DNA from: Ligustrum vulgare
Taxonomy: Eukaryota > Streptophyta > Magnoliopsida > Lamiales > Oleaceae
Assembly: GCA_963555705.1 (NCBI GenBank)
Contig: OY743187.1
Coordinates: 14,274,133-14,338,132, forward strand
DNA: 64,000 nucleotides
Direction: 5' to 3'
The position numbers and the translations under genes are program-made. Below the pieces are notes generated by a model that was not told the origin of the DNA, did no database searches, and saw only the letters and a program-made list of their open reading frames with translations. Below, piece by piece: positions 1 to 11,740 of the stretch; position 1 is the first letter of the stretch, and each line of letters starts with the position of its first letter.

Positions 1-335
1 TGCAATACTCTCCTATCATATTGTCATGGCCTACCCAATAATATATGTATAGCTTGTATGGGAACCACATAACAAAGTACTTGATCTTCATATGTCCCAA
101 TGTTGAAAGTAAGTAGTACTTGCTTGCTTACCTTCAACTCACCATAATCACTCAACCATTGTAACTTTTAAGGACTAGGATGTGGCATTAAATGTAATAC
201 CAACCTCTCTACCATACTAGTACTAGTTACATTGGTGCAACTTTCCCCATCAATGATGAGACTACACGCTTTGTCCCTCACAAGATACCTAGTGTGGAAA
301 ATATTCTCCCTTTGCTTAGTCGCCTCATCCACCTT
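1..335 (-). pseudogene. Retrotransposon aspartic protease remnant
   Basis: Translating the minus strand conceptually from about position 280 downwards gives a stretch with IIDG.SCTNV, then KLQWL.DYGELKV, and LLGRP near the edge. These are hallmarks of the gypsy-type retropepsin region that follows gag. IIDG sits where the catalytic DSG/DGG motif is expected. At least two in-frame stops interrupt it, so it is a dead fragment. It continues in the same direction as the gag pieces at 339-1656. The family call rests on motif recognition only. Confidence 0.6.
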
Positions 336-338
336 GGT

Positions 339-1656
339 TTAGGTGTTGAGAGATCTAATGGTGACTAAAGACTTGGGCGGACTAACAACTCCCTCCACCT
401 CTTCTTCCTCACCATCACTATCTCCTCCACATTGCACTCTCTCTTCGTCCTCTTCATCTTCCGAGTACCACTCCCCATTTTTAATAAATATCACCATATT
501 ATTAGGGAACTCTCGAGAATAATGCCTCCGTCCTATACATTTGAAGTATTCAATATCCCGACTCCTAGAAGCGGTAGGAACAACCTTTGGTTTATCCTTG
601 ACGAAACCAACTTCCTTCCCCTTGGAGGTTTCAATATTGTCTTTAAGTGGTATTTTATCAACATTTTCACTCCCCCACTTAGGCTTCCAATTGGAACTAG
701 GACCCCTCAAAAAATTTTCTTGTCCCTTCTTTTTCAATTGAGCCTCCACTTTAATAGTCATGTGCACCAACTCCTTCATTTCCACATAATGGTGTAATTC
801 CACCACATTGGCTATCTCCCTATTCAATCCACTCATAAATCGAGCCATGGTGGCTTCTCTATCCTCCTCTATATTAGCCCATCAAGACATTTTCTAACTC
901 CTTGTAATAATCTTCAACCCCCTTATTGCCTTGAGTAAGAGTTTGTAGTCTAAGATAGAGCCTCCTATAGTAGTGACTTGGTATAAATCTTTTCCTCATA
1001 AGACTTTTCAATTCATCCCAAGTATCCACACTATCCTCTAGATTCCTTCTCCTAGTGAGCAATAAATTATCCCACCAAGCTAAGGCATAGTCGGTAAACT
1101 CCACCACCGCTAACTTAACCTTTTTATCCTCGGAGTACCTATGACATTCAAAAATCAATTCCATTTTTCTTTCCCATTCTAAGTAGGCATCCGGATCACT
1201 CTTACTATGGAAAGAAGGAATTTTCATCTTTATACTTCCAATGTTACCATTCACTCCATCCCTACCCCTAGGGTTCCTCCCATGACCTCAACCAAATCCC
1301 CTCACATTCCTACCTCCTCTATTCCTACCCATGTTCCAATTTTGGTCACTACCCCCTTCACTCTCCAATTCATCATCATCAGCATCATCATCCTCATACC
1401 CATCTCTAGGCCTTCTCCTATCACCCCTCCTAACATTATCATCCCTTGGGGGTGGAACTTCCCTCCTAGTCTCCAACATTGCTAATCTCCCCTCCAATCT
1501 TCCCCCCATATCCGTCATGGTAACCGTGAGAGCTTGTATCATATCCCTCAACTCTTGAGTTTGTGCATTAGAATATTGTCCACTTGAAGTATGTGTATTA
1601 GCCATTGAGTGTAAGTGTGCAAGTGTCCTCACAACATATTTTTGCTCATGTTTCAC
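339..1656 (-). pseudogene. Ty3/gypsy gag pseudogene (frameshifted)
   Basis: Three minus-strand pieces together make up a gypsy gag. 1656-1288 is an N-terminal acidic and Arg-rich segment. 1254-874 is the retrotransposon gag core, with PDAYLEWERKMELIF, the LAWWDNL motif, W.ELK..M..RFIP.HY and L.QG...V..YY.E. 848-339 is the C-terminal part, with a degraded CCHC-type knuckle (C-x2-..H-x4 pattern with missing cysteines) and an acidic tail. Frame changes at about 1290-1254 and 874-848 break the gene. It lies directly downstream of the primer site at 2247-2258, as gag should. Confidence 0.75.
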
Positions 1657-2246
1657 TCAATAAGGCTTTTTCCCTCTAATGAGCTCACCACTCTTGCCTT
1701 TTACCACTCCTCACTTTCTTACCCAAACTCTCCAAAGAACGTAATTCAACTAAATTGAGAATTCAATTCTTGTGTAGTACAAATTTTACAAACAACAAAG
1801 GAAGCAAAGGAAGGATTGACACAATAGTAAGTAGAATTTAGTTGCTTGCTATTATACAAGAAAGTAAGGAATTGAACTTGATCAACAAGATTTTCAAGGG
1901 TATAGTCACAATAAGCTTTATGTAAGACAGAAGGAATTCAACTAGGAATGTGTTTTTTAAATGAAAAGTAGGATTCAATATGAAAACACTCTTTGAAACA
2001 TTTTGTCAAACACTTAATATGCAAACTTGAATAGTTTAGGATTTTCAAGTATTTGTTCAAATGTAACCCCCAACAACTTTTCAAATTGATAATAACAACA
2101 ATGCCCAATATGTAGGAATCATGAAATACTCATGGGCATACACAATTTCCAAATTTTTCTCAATTTTCGTTTTTTTTTTTTTTTTTTTGAATAACAAGAA
2201 CAACAACAAGAAATGTAAAAATAGAACTACCAATTTTTAGAGACAA

Positions 2247-2258
2247 GCTCTGATACCA
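2247..2258 (-). other. Primer binding site, tRNA-iMet type
   Basis: The minus strand reads TGGTATCAGAGC, the standard complement to the 3' end of initiator methionine tRNA. It lies two bases inside the LTR end (AGTATCA on the minus strand) and fixes the element's orientation. Confidence 0.8.
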
Positions 2259-2260
2259 AA

Positions 2261-3029
2261 TGATACTAACCCCTTCGGTATATGGACCGAAAATGCTCAC
2301 AGTCAATTTTGTATCAACCCAAGAAAGCTAAAAATGATAAAAATGGATAATCTTGACCCAAGTTTAACCCAACCAAAATTCTAAGGAAGATGAACCCTAA
2401 CCCAATGGAGAGATTATGACAAATACCAAGATATTGTGGAATAAACAACAACAAATACAAAAGATAGATTCTCAATATATAAGTTCAAGAAAATTCCAAG
2501 AATAGTTACAAGTAAAGGGATTTACCTCTCTAAAAGCTCTCCAATGGAGTGTTCTTCTTGTTCCAAAACTAAGCTAGGGTTTTAGACATTTACAATATGT
2601 ATACAAAATTTGAAAACAAAAAAGTTTGAGAAATTGCACAAAAAACCCCGTTTTTTAATTCGGGAACTTTCGGTCAACCGAACTGGTCGACTGGAACTAT
2701 TTCGGTCGAACACCTAGTCGACCGAAATGGTATTTTCGGTCGTATAAAGCTCAGCTGAACCCGACTGAGGCTACTTCCAAAATCTCTACAGAGTTTCGAT
2801 CGACCGGAGTGACTTTCGGTCGATCGAAATGTCCTGTACTTCCAAAATTAAGCAATTGACCTCAATCTTGCTCTCTTCCATATGGACTTGATTTCGGAGC
2901 TTGAAAATGAGTCTCGTCATCGACTTTTGGACCTCTTTGGCCTTGAATCTTGTCATAGGCCCCACCGGTATTCTTATCGAGGGTTGACTTGTTTGACTTT
3001 GACCTGTTTGACTCCCTTGATTCTCATCA
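2261..3029 (-). repeat. 5' LTR of the gypsy element (outer end approximate)
   Basis: The inner end is fixed by the adjacent primer site. The LTR contains several TCGGTCGACCGA-like self-complementary motifs around 2670-2830. The outer end is inferred from a TGATGAG start and could be off by about 100 bases. Confidence 0.45.
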
Positions 3030-3149
3030 CCTCGACTTCTCTAATGCCTTTATCAGAGAAAAAGGAAGAAGAACCCAGGTAGTTTCAGACTACATAAAGC
3101 AGTAGTTCGTTGATATCATTCTGGTTAAGGATCCTTTGAAGTTTATGTC

Positions 3150-4118
3150 CAGGGGCGGAGGCAGCCCAGGTCCAACGCTGGTCAAGGATTGCATTGGATT
3201 TCTGGGCTGCCTCGGATTAGCCCAATGAAAAAACAAAAATTAAATAACTTTGAAAACAGAAGAAGACCCACACAAAATCAAAGGAACGCTGGTGCCTGGT
3301 GGTGAATGAAACCCTTATATTCTACAAAAATGCCTCAAACCATCGTCACCCGTTGCTGACCTCTATCCATCCTCTGATCCTCAGTTCCTCATCCTCCGCT
3401 GTACTGCTGCTGGATGCTTCTCATCCGCGACCGCGAGAGGTAATTTTTTGCTACCTTAGTGTTAGCTGCTTGTCTTTAGGTTTGGAGTCAAATTGAAATT
3501 GCAATTGCTTGCCTCCGCCCCCGTTCCATGGTCAGCTTCCTCTTATGATCATCTTTGGGTTCTTGATTTTGTTGTGGTTTATTGGAAATTTTTAGAAGTG
3601 GTGTGCGGTGGTTTATTGGAAATTTGGAACGGAGTGCACTGTGCACATATTGTGTTAATGTTAGTATGTTACAGTAATTTATGCTTCTGAATACTGATAC
3701 TATTAATTAGTTTTGGGAAAATAATATTGATTTGTCATTTGGGGGTATTTTTAATATATTTGATTAGTTTTGATTGAATTTTCGTAATTTGAAATTTATG
3801 GTTAGTATTTGTTATTTGTTGAGTTTGTTTAATCTGAGATTTGTGGTTTGTAGTTTGTGAAGTTCATTTGTAATTTTCTAATTATAACTTGTTTATTTTA
3901 GTTGGAAAAAATCAAAGTATGAAAACTCGTAATGAACGATTTTAAGGTATTTCATTTGAGATGAAATATATTTACTTGTCATTTGTGAAATTAAGTTTTC
4001 TCTATTTGGTTTAATTTTGCAAAAAAAAAAAATTGAGGGCAAACCCCCATACCCCCCCCCCCCCCAAACCTCATTTAATTTTCGCTTGCGCTGACTAGAA
4101 ATCATGGCTTCGCCCCTA
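3150..4118. mobile_element. Non-autonomous hAT element (CAGGGGCGG type)
   Basis: The left end CAGGGGCGGAGGCAGCC mirrors the right end (read inward TAGGGGCGAAGCCATG). The flanks are an 8-bp near-duplication, TTTATGTC (3142-3149) and TCTATGTC (4119-4126), which is diagnostic of hAT. The 969-bp interior keeps a CT- and CTG-rich leader followed by a splice-donor-like GAGAG/GTAATT at about 3435, then AT-rich sequence and a C-run. It has no transposase. The leader layout matches the elements at 43431 and 55192, so they look like internal-deletion derivatives of one hAT family. Confidence 0.85.
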
Positions 4119-4126
4119 TCTATGTC

Positions 4127-4680
4127 CTATGTTATTAAGGATGTTGCGATAGTTTTTTGGATTAGCACTACTTCATTATATTACATGTAGCTTGTACTAA
4201 AAGGTGGATTGACCAATATTAAGGATCGAAACTAAATCAAAATCATGTTCTCTTAGGCGTCCCTTCCAATCTAATATGTATAGCAAACATTCTAGAAAGA
4301 AGTTTTTGTGTATATTATGTTTCCGGTGGAGTTTCAGAACTTCAAGATCTTATAGCCACCAGTTTTCTTCTTTCCAGACATGACAACTGAACTTCAACAT
4401 GCAATATATCTGTTGACTATGGCTTCAAGCGAACACCTATTTGTTTATCAGTTGAGGTCGAAGAATCTTTCAAAAACTAACTTTTGCAAACTCAGATGTT
4501 CAATGGATTATTTACACCGTGTAATTGTTAATGCTTAAATTATCCCCAGCAGCTATTAATATTGTATTTGTGAATTGTGTTTTGGTGAATATTGGATTAT
4601 ATTTCATATTTCATTACAATCATGTTTCATTATTACTTTTTATTGATTTTTTCCCAATTTTCCATGTCAGTGCAATATGT
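4127..4680. other. Intergenic, nothing recognised
   Basis: AT-rich sequence without a supported gene. The only readable structure is the Helitron-like hairpin just beyond its right end, so part of this stretch may be Helitron interior. Confidence 0.4.
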
Positions 4681-4707
4681 TCGTGCATCGCACGAGTGTC
4701 AAACCAG
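4681..4707 (+). mobile_element. Degenerate Helitron 3' terminus
   Basis: A perfect 6-bp stem with a 3-base loop (TCGTGC-ATC-GCACGA, 4681-4695) is followed 9 bases later by CCAG/T. This resembles a Helitron 3' end (hairpin, then CTAG/T) with one substitution. The 5' end was not found, so only the terminus is annotated. Confidence 0.4.
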
Positions 4708-5233
4708 TTCATTTTTACCACAAATTTCTATTGGACCATCACTTTTTCACATTTTCAACTAATTTTCAACTATACATACTAAAAAGTAAAAACTTCAAAT
4801 TTCTCCGGAAGGTACTAGACCAAACAAGCTCTTATCCGTTAAATTGTTACACTGTTATATATTATTTAGATAAATTAGTCGATAAAAAATTTATTATGTG
4901 AGAGTAATCATTTGCAAGTTGAAAGGTAGTAGGAAAGGATATGGGGCGCCCGCACCAACATCGTCCATGAAATTGAGAACCGAAACAAGTTTGAATGACC
5001 TTTGCGAACGGAGCTTCCGGGACAGAGCTTTTGGGTCTTTGACTCGTTGGTTGCAAGTATTGCGGTTCGTGGGTTGTTAGGAAACAGGACAATAGACTTT
5101 TTGGACATTGGGCCTCAGCATTCCCTATTAATAGTGAGAAAATTACATAACTATCTAGATGTAATATACTGTAATTGAAAAATACCCAATTTTCAAACTA
5201 TTCGTAATATTACTGAATTTCTTTTCATAATTT

Positions 5234-5980
5234 TAGAAAAATACCGGATTTTGAAGAAAGAGAATGTAATATTTGATTGACAAGATTAACCAGAAATTCT
5301 TTTATTTAGGGAAGTTACCAATTATTTAGTTAATTAAATTAGGAAATTTCAAATATCCAGAAATTAGCCACTCGTTTCCTTTATTGGCATAAATTAAGCA
5401 CATTCTATATTTGTGTGCTGATCAATCCCTACAATTTTTATGTAATATTGCATTGTTACTACTAATATTACACGTCGTATAATGTACTGTAATATATGTT
5501 GTCATTACAGTGTATCTAACATAAACATATGACAGTGTTTTAATTACATTACAAGCTTGTAATATTAGATAAAGTAAAATTAAACTCATTGAATGGCTAT
5601 TGTGCATGTAATTTTGCTTCACGAATCCATAGAGTGTTAGTATTACTGGATGTAATAAACAGATGTAATTCATAATGCAAGTGCTGAGATTGTTCGTAAT
5701 ATTACATTCCATGTAACACCAAGTTCGAGGTATGTTAAATTGCATGTGGTTTAATTAAATTACATAGCTGATAATATTACGTTCGATCTAGATAATGAAT
5801 TCCCATATTATTAAACTAAAATAATTGTAATTTTCATATTATTAGTTGATTTTAAATGTAATTACACTATTAATTTAATCTCCTAAATAAATGGTAATTA
5901 CATCCCTAAATAATAGATTTCATAATTAGTGAGGTCAATCAAATAATACACTCTCTCTCATAGAATCCAGTATTTTTCTA
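5234..5980. mobile_element. Foldback element with long terminal inverted repeats
   Basis: The left arm from TAGAAAAATACCGGATT (5234) and the right arm read inward from 5980 (TAGAAAAATACTGGATT) stay alignable for more than 100 bp, including shared TTATTTAGGGA and TATTTGATTGAC blocks. The interior is rich in TAATATTAC-like palindromes. There is no coding capacity. A target duplication could not be fixed, so Mutator-like or foldback type is only a guess. Confidence 0.65.
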
Positions 5981-6189
5981 AATAATGTATTTATCTAAGA
6001 AAATTAAAGGAACTAGTGTAGAATCTAATTAACTCATTAATAATTGGCATTAAATGGAATATGATTCCAATTTTTTGAGTTAGTCTAGACTCCTACACCC
6101 CAGGAGAAATGCAAAGGAAATACAAATTGTATTTTTTACAAAAGTGTAATGAAAAAAAGATAATTTTTTTACATCTTTGTATAGATCTA

Positions 6190-7185
6190 CTGAGTTAATT
6201 GTTACAATAATAACTAAACTTATGAATATATCTTTGACTGATCAGTAATCACTGAAATTTAAAGTGTCGAGTTTCGATCACTAAACTTATTTCTTTGTCT
6301 ACAGTTGATAACCAAAATTTAAAGTGTCGAATTTTGGTCACTAAACTTATGAGTTAACGGTCACAATAATCACTGAACTTATCTCTATATATTCCACTGA
6401 TCACGGAAATTTAAAATTTCGAGTTTTGGTCACTAAAGTTATCAAAATGTTGGACATTAATAATTTATTTCACTTTAATAATGGAATTGGTGATGTGGCA
6501 AACGAGTGTGCACGTGGCACCACATCATCTTTAATCGACCAATCATGGCATACCAAATTGTCAAGTAAGAAATTTTTAAAAACGTCTTTGATTGGTCACT
6601 AAACTTTTAAAAACATCTTCGACTATTGATTTGTTGTATGCAACTTATAATTTGAAAGACTATTTGTAAATCTTCAAAGTCATTCGTATCATTTTTACAA
6701 GTTTAGTGACCAAAACTTGACCACCTTGAAATTTAGTGAATAATAAAAAACATTTTTAAAAGTTTAGTCACTAATCGAAAACATTTTTCAAAATTTCCTA
6801 GTTACAAGTTGGTGTGTCGTGATTGATCGATTAAAAGTGATGAGGCGCCACATATACATTATGTCTACCACGTTACTAATTCCATTACGAAAGTTAAGTA
6901 AATGACTAACATCCAACATTTTGATAAATTTAGTAACCAAAATTCGAAACTTGAAATTTCAGTCATCAATCGAAAATATAGACATAAGTTCAGTTATTAT
7001 TGGGACAATTAACTTATAAGTTTAAGCTCGACATTCTAAACTCTAGTGACCAATGAAAAATATAGAAATAGTTCAATGATTATCGAGACAATTAACTCAT
7101 AAGTTTAGTAATCAAAACTCGACAATTCAAATTTTAGTGATCATCGAATATATAGACATAAGTTCAGTGAATATCTCTGTGTTAG
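6190..7185. mobile_element. Large foldback (MULE-like) element with repeated arms
   Basis: The two halves are inverted copies around a centre near 6690. Each arm carries two or three degenerate repeats of a unit containing ACTAAACTTATGAGTTAA, TCACTGAAATTT and GAGTTTTGGTCACTAA, then a block with TGATGTGGCA or GTGGCGCC. There is no coding region. Long inverted arms with internal tandem repeats fit plant foldback or Mutator-type TIR elements. No target duplication was secured. Confidence 0.65.
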
Positions 7186-7391
7186 CAAGTTGTATTTGTT
7201 TATAAACCAAAGAACTTAATATTTTCGAGTTAAAATATGTAGTTGAAAGTAATTTGAAAAATATACGTGATTAAAATGTAATTTAAAAAAAAATGTTTTG
7301 TTTATAAACTTATTTACCAAACGGAGGCTAACTCATATCTGCTCGTGAGATCGACAAAATGTCAACATCACTTAATCAATCTTCTGCCAAC

Positions 7392-9481
7392 TAAGGTGGG
7401 CATCGGGCAGGTCGGTTCAGTTATGGACCGATCGAGCCATAATAAACCCACAATGTCGGGGCTCTTGAATGTCAAAATCGGTCTAATCGATTTGACATTC
7501 CAACCCGAACCGACTGACCCAACTCAATATGGGTGGGTCGGTTTGGGTTAGCGGGTTGGACCTTTTTAAAAAAAAAAAATTGTTACAAGCTATGACATAA
7601 CAGTCCTCAAATAGTGTTGTTAAAGCCTGCATAAGCAATAGATTACCATGTTGATAGTTCGAAATTTCAAATATTTGTTGTCACAACTCACAAGAGTGAA
7701 CAAGAATGCCATTACCAATTGCCAAGTTGATACTTCAGAATTTCAAATGTGTGCATTGTGCTGAGTGTAGTCACACTCACCATCCACTACAAAAAAAAAA
7801 AAAAGACTTTTTCGGAGGAAAAAATTCATCTGTAAAAGGATAATTTCCATCAGAAATGCCTTTTTTCGACGAACTTTAACCCATCGAAAATCTGTCAGAG
7901 AAGCACGCGTCGGTAATACTTTTCCAACGGGAAAATTATTTCCATCGGGAATTTCCGACGGCTTTTCGAAGCCGTCGGAAACTTCCGACAGGTTTTTCTA
8001 ATATTCCGACAGATTTTTTTGACAGCTACTATATGTGGTCAGAAACTTTCAAAAAATTTAAAATATATATATATATATATATTTGGTTAGACTCGACCCG
8101 ATCCGACCCGCGTGCCCACCCGCTAACCCAGGACTCGGCTTACCAGTTCCGAAAGCCCATCTTGGACTTTAATTGTTTTTAACAAATTGTGTCATTGGGG
8201 GGATTCAAACCCTTGATTAAAGGGTAAGGATGAATCAACTCAACTATTGGGCTAATTGAATTTTTGTGAACGCGTTTGTTTTCATAAATATATATTAGTT
8301 ATTTATGTTAGTTAATTGAACTCAATTATTTTAAATTAATTATATTTTAAAAAATGATAGTTATAATTTGTAAAAAAATAATTACATCGTTAATTACATT
8401 TTTGAAAATTTTAGACGGAATACGTATTCCGTCGGAAATTTCCGACGACAATTTATTGCTGTCGAAAATTTTCGACAGAAAATATTGTCCTTCAGAATTT
8501 TTCGACGACGGAAAATATTCCGTCGGAAATTTCCGACGGACATTTTGTCCGTCGAAAAATGTCCCGTCAAAAATTTCCGACGGTCCCGACCGTAGAAAAA
8601 AAATCGTAGCTAAAAGTCTCTTTTCTAGTAGTGATCTTAACAAATGCAACCCTACACTCAGCCCTAGTGCATCATCTAGCTACAAGATTACCCCTGCCTT
8701 CCTCAATTACAACTTCAAAAGATAGTGTTTTTTGTTTTTTGACACACAATCTACCCGAATACCTCCTACGTTGGTTATTCAAGTGCCTCACAAAGTATCG
8801 CAAGCATAATCAACACCATAGTCGTTACACTTGCATCTAGAACCTAAACCATCATCAGAAGATATCTTGGTGAAATGATTCCATATCTCTGAAGACACTC
8901 TACTCTTTCTCTTTCGACGATTTCGTGGAAGGGGGGAGACACATTTTCATTTGGGGGTTGTGCTTCCGGTGCAGAGTTTTCATTGACGACTACTCCTGCT
9001 CCACCTTTATCATTGTGATCTATCACATGTTTTTCTACAAACAAAATAATTAAATAAGTAATAATGATTAAATTGCATAAGAGAATCTGATTGATAAAAA
9101 ATATAAGACAAATATTCTGATAGTAACAGCAACTCAGAGGTGACCAGGGAAAAGGGCTTGTCGCCTCTTCGGAATGCACAGCCAGCAGGTAACCAAAAGG
9201 AAGTAGGGAGTGGGGTTTTGGGCTTTGGCTAGAAAATGGGAATTGGGGGCGTTTTCTTTTGTTTGTTCGATCAAATTAAAATAGGGCAAGAGTTTTTTTT
9301 TTTTTTTTTGGGTTTTATTTAGGTTGGAATGGGTCGATTTGTCCGGTTCCATGGTACCATAAACCGAATCGACGCATTCGGTTTGTTGAAAACGTCAACC
9401 CGCCATCGCACCGAAATCTATTAAACCGGCCCTTTCGGTCCAATTAGATCAGTTTTCTAGATAGAAATGCCCACGCTTCTA
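7392..9481. mobile_element. hAT-like element with GGTGGGCA ends, interrupted by a CACTA element
   Basis: The left end TAAGGTGGGCATCGG pairs with the right end read inward (TAGAAGCGTGGGCA). The flanks CTGCCAAC (7384-7391) and TTGCCAAC (9482-9489) are an 8-bp duplication with one mismatch. Subterminal regions carry the CGGTTCGG/AACCGA-rich sequence common in such elements. A minus-strand open stretch at about 9350-8844 might be a transposase relic, but no motif was recognised in it. The element is split by the CACTA insertion at 7785-8633. Confidence 0.7.
7785..8633. mobile_element. Non-autonomous CACTA (En/Spm) element
   Basis: It begins CACTACAAAA and ends TAGTAGTG, with the 3-bp target duplication ATC on both sides (7782-7784 and 8634-8636). 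Inside both ends are many copies of the subterminal motif TTTCCGACGG and its complement, as CACTA transposase-binding regions show. At 849 bp it encodes no transposase. Around 8080-8150 it includes sequence resembling the GACCCG- and GTGGGC-rich ends of hAT elements, perhaps captured. Confidence 0.85.
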
Positions 9482-9749
9482 TTGCCAACCCACTAGCAAT
9501 ACAAAAAAAAGTGGTGCTTCGTCCAACTTCTAACCAATGGCTAAGCTTCACCACAATTTTAATCTTTTATTATTATTTGATACTTATAGTGGAAATTACA
9601 CCACATAACCATTTGAATAAAAAAATTCAATATTTAAAATGTGTATGGTTTCACTGAATTGTCTAGTATTTCATACATGCAATGGTTAAATAGAGATTTG
9701 TTATCTCCCACAAGGTCGTAACGTCATATCCAATACGTGTTGTTACTCT

Positions 9750-9940
9750 GAAAAGTCTTGGTGGTGAACTCTCTAACAAGGTGGCAAAGGGAAATTGAAG
9801 TAGACATTGAAAGGAAATTTTTCCAACATTTGAGGAGTACATTTTATTTCTTCCATAGCAGAGGTTTTTATCACATGGATCTTAAACCTTTGAAAAGCAG
9901 AGGTTTTTATCACATGGACCTTAAACCTTTGAAAAGCCCA
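9750..9940 (+). pseudogene. CIPK (CBL-interacting protein kinase) gene fragment
   Basis: Two frames together match the CIPK catalytic core. At 9757-9790 the frame reads LGGELSNKVAKG, as in the GGELF-KVAKG segment. After a frameshift, 9800-9935 reads DIERKFFQHL...FFHSRGFYHMDLKPLK, corresponding to the kinase segment that normally ends in HRDLKPEN. The catalytic-loop Arg is Met here and the Asn is lost, so it cannot be an active kinase. A 39-bp unit encoding SRGFYHMDLKPLK is duplicated in tandem (9857-9895, 9896-9934). The open frame runs on to 10162 without further kinase motifs. Confidence 0.6.
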
Positions 9941-10547
9941 AAATACACAAGATTAGTGATGAACAAGACAAAATTAGAACCCAAAAATTATAGTTGCCTA
10001 AGCCCCAATTTTTCGGTGACAGAGTTACCTAATCCCCCGTTGAGTATCCAATTAGCACGGAAGTTGCTAGATTGTACTACAAACATCAAAAAAGACAATA
10101 AAGTTCAATACATGCAGTTACAAATATTCACAAAAAAGACTACAAAAGACACTTATCTGTAACGATCTTCACATACATGTACGAAAGGATTTCCAATAAC
10201 CATGCAGAAACTCAAACCCTCCAAAATATCAATTAACAATACTCAGCCCTATCTAGCTCACTTAGAAATACACAATATTGAAGGAAGAATATACAGATCA
10301 ACACTAGAACGAGGCATCCAAGTGAAGAGAAAATCAAATGGCACCAAACCATAATTTTTCTCTCGAAACCCCGCTGAAGCAAGACAAAGATCAGAACTCC
10401 AAAATAATCAAAGAATACCTAAGTGAAACGATATTCAAAGAGCGAGTCGATCGAACCATCCAGAAGGACAAATCTAATGGAGCAAAACAAGCCAAGTGCC
10501 ACCATCCATAAAATGCCAAACACTTAAAGAAGTTCAAATATGATAAA
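9941..10547. other. Intergenic, nothing recognised
   Basis: An open frame extends from the kinase scrap to 10162 without known motifs. The rest is AT-rich and non-coding by eye. Confidence 0.4.
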
Positions 10548-10781
10548 TGTTATAAATTATTAGAAATTATTAAGAAATTCCTTTGTAGATCTCTACCTAA
10601 TTTCTTACCTAACTCCCACCTAATTAATATTGTAAAGAATTATTGTGAATGACTTTATCTTCCTATAAATAGAGGCATTCATTGTTGTATTTCACACACC
10701 TAATGGAATGAGAATTCTCCTCTTTATTCTCTCCATCTCTTCATCTCTAATTCTTGTTTAGATTTTGATAGTTTTATAACA
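10548..10781 (+). repeat. Element A, 5' LTR
   Basis: 234 bp, starts TGTTATAAATTATTAG and ends TTTTATAACA. It contains a TATA box (TATAAATAG, 10664-10672) and a downstream CT-rich leader. By eye every base matches the 3' LTR. Confidence 0.95.
10664..10672 (+). promoter_or_regulatory. TATA box of element A 5' LTR
   Basis: TATAAATAG lies mid-LTR, ahead of the CT-rich stretch, and is the likely core promoter of the retrotransposon transcript. The same sequence is at 16512-16520 in the 3' LTR. Confidence 0.6.
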
Positions 10782-10796
10782 CGTTATCAGCACGAG
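10782..10796 (+). other. Element A putative primer binding site
   Basis: CGTTATCAGCACGAG directly follows the LTR end. Its position is that of a primer binding site, and the sequence is familiar from plant copia-like elements. It is not the iMet-type site used by element B. I did not assign the priming tRNA. Confidence 0.55.
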
Positions 10797-11090
10797 TCTC
10801 TAGCCAATTGAGTAATACGACGGGAGTATGCTCTACAGTTGCATCTAAATGATGAACTTCTGTATCAGAAACCAGATTATTATTAATCAACGTTTCATAT
10901 TTCAAATCTAGTGTTTTTGGTATTAGAAAATCATTTATACATCATAGATTAGAAAATCAATTCCAAGTCCATAGAAAAAATTGGAGAAATTGTGTAACCC
11001 GAAACTTTCAAAGCAAATTCACGCACCGTAACGGATTGGACTATTATGAATACCTTGACTGAAAGATATGATTCACTCACTCATGAAAGG

Positions 11091-11330
11091 TAATTATTTC
11101 ATTACGTTGATACCGCCTATATGGTCGGTTTAATTATTTCATTATGTTGATACCGCCTATATGGTCGGTTTAATTATTTCATTATGTTGACATCGCCTAT
11201 ATGGTCGGTTTAATTATTTCATTATGTTGATACCGCCTATATGGTCGGTTTAATTATTTCATTATGTTGACATCGCCTATATGGTCGGTTTAATTATTTT
11301 ATTATGTTGACACCGCCTATATGGTCGGTT
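11091..11330 (+). repeat. Six tandem 40-bp repeats
   Basis: Six back-to-back 40-bp units with the core GATACCGCCTATATGGTCGG and few substitutions. They lie in the leader region of element A and have no coding function. Confidence 0.9.
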
Positions 11331-11392
11331 TATCAATTGAATACATATAAACACCTCAATTGTTGGTTAATTCTAACATATTAGAGGATTGT

Positions 11393-11740
11393 TGTCAACA
11401 TATATACGTGGTGGTATAACCCCAGTATCATTATTGTTAATATATATATACAATATTATTTTTAATATATACTTGGTGGTATAACCCCAGTATTATTATT
11501 GTTAATATATATACAATATTATTGTTAATATATACTTGGTGGTATAACCCTAGTATTATTATTGTTAATAAAATATTGTTATTTAATACTTCATTAAATG
11601 ATACCAGAAGTTATCACTACTAAAGATAGATAATATTTCATCAAATGATACCAGAAGTTATCACTACCAAAAAGTTGGTAAATGTTGATAAAAATATTTT
11701 ATCCAATGGTACCAGAAGTTACCAATATCTGAATTTGAAT
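11393..11740 (+). repeat. Tandem GGTGGTATAACC and ATACCAGAAGTTA repeats
   Basis: Three spaced copies of CTTGGTGGTATAACCCCAGT-like sequence are followed by three copies of ATGATACCAGAAGTTATCAC-like sequence. They are non-coding and lie between the leader and the cassette in element A. Confidence 0.7.

Larger units (their letters stand above)
1..3029 (-). mobile_element. Ty3/gypsy LTR retrotransposon, 5' part, decayed, runs off the left edge
   Basis: Read on the minus strand, the order is LTR (about 3029-2261), tRNA-iMet primer binding site (2258-2247), gag (1656-339) and aspartic protease (335-1). This is the 5' half of a gypsy-type element whose RT, RNase H, integrase and 3' LTR lie beyond the window. 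gag is broken into three frames, so the element is dead. The outer LTR limit near 3029 is a guess: the sequence there begins TGATGAGA in element orientation and the inner LTR end is AGTATCA. No target duplication can be tested. Confidence 0.75.

Noticed and set aside
8347..8725. Open frames on both strands across 8347-8725
   Set aside because: They fall on the TTTCCGACGG subterminal repeats of the CACTA element, which stay open on both strands by composition.
9750..10162. Functional small kinase gene
   Set aside because: Only the catalytic-loop region is present, it is frameshifted, and key residues are replaced.
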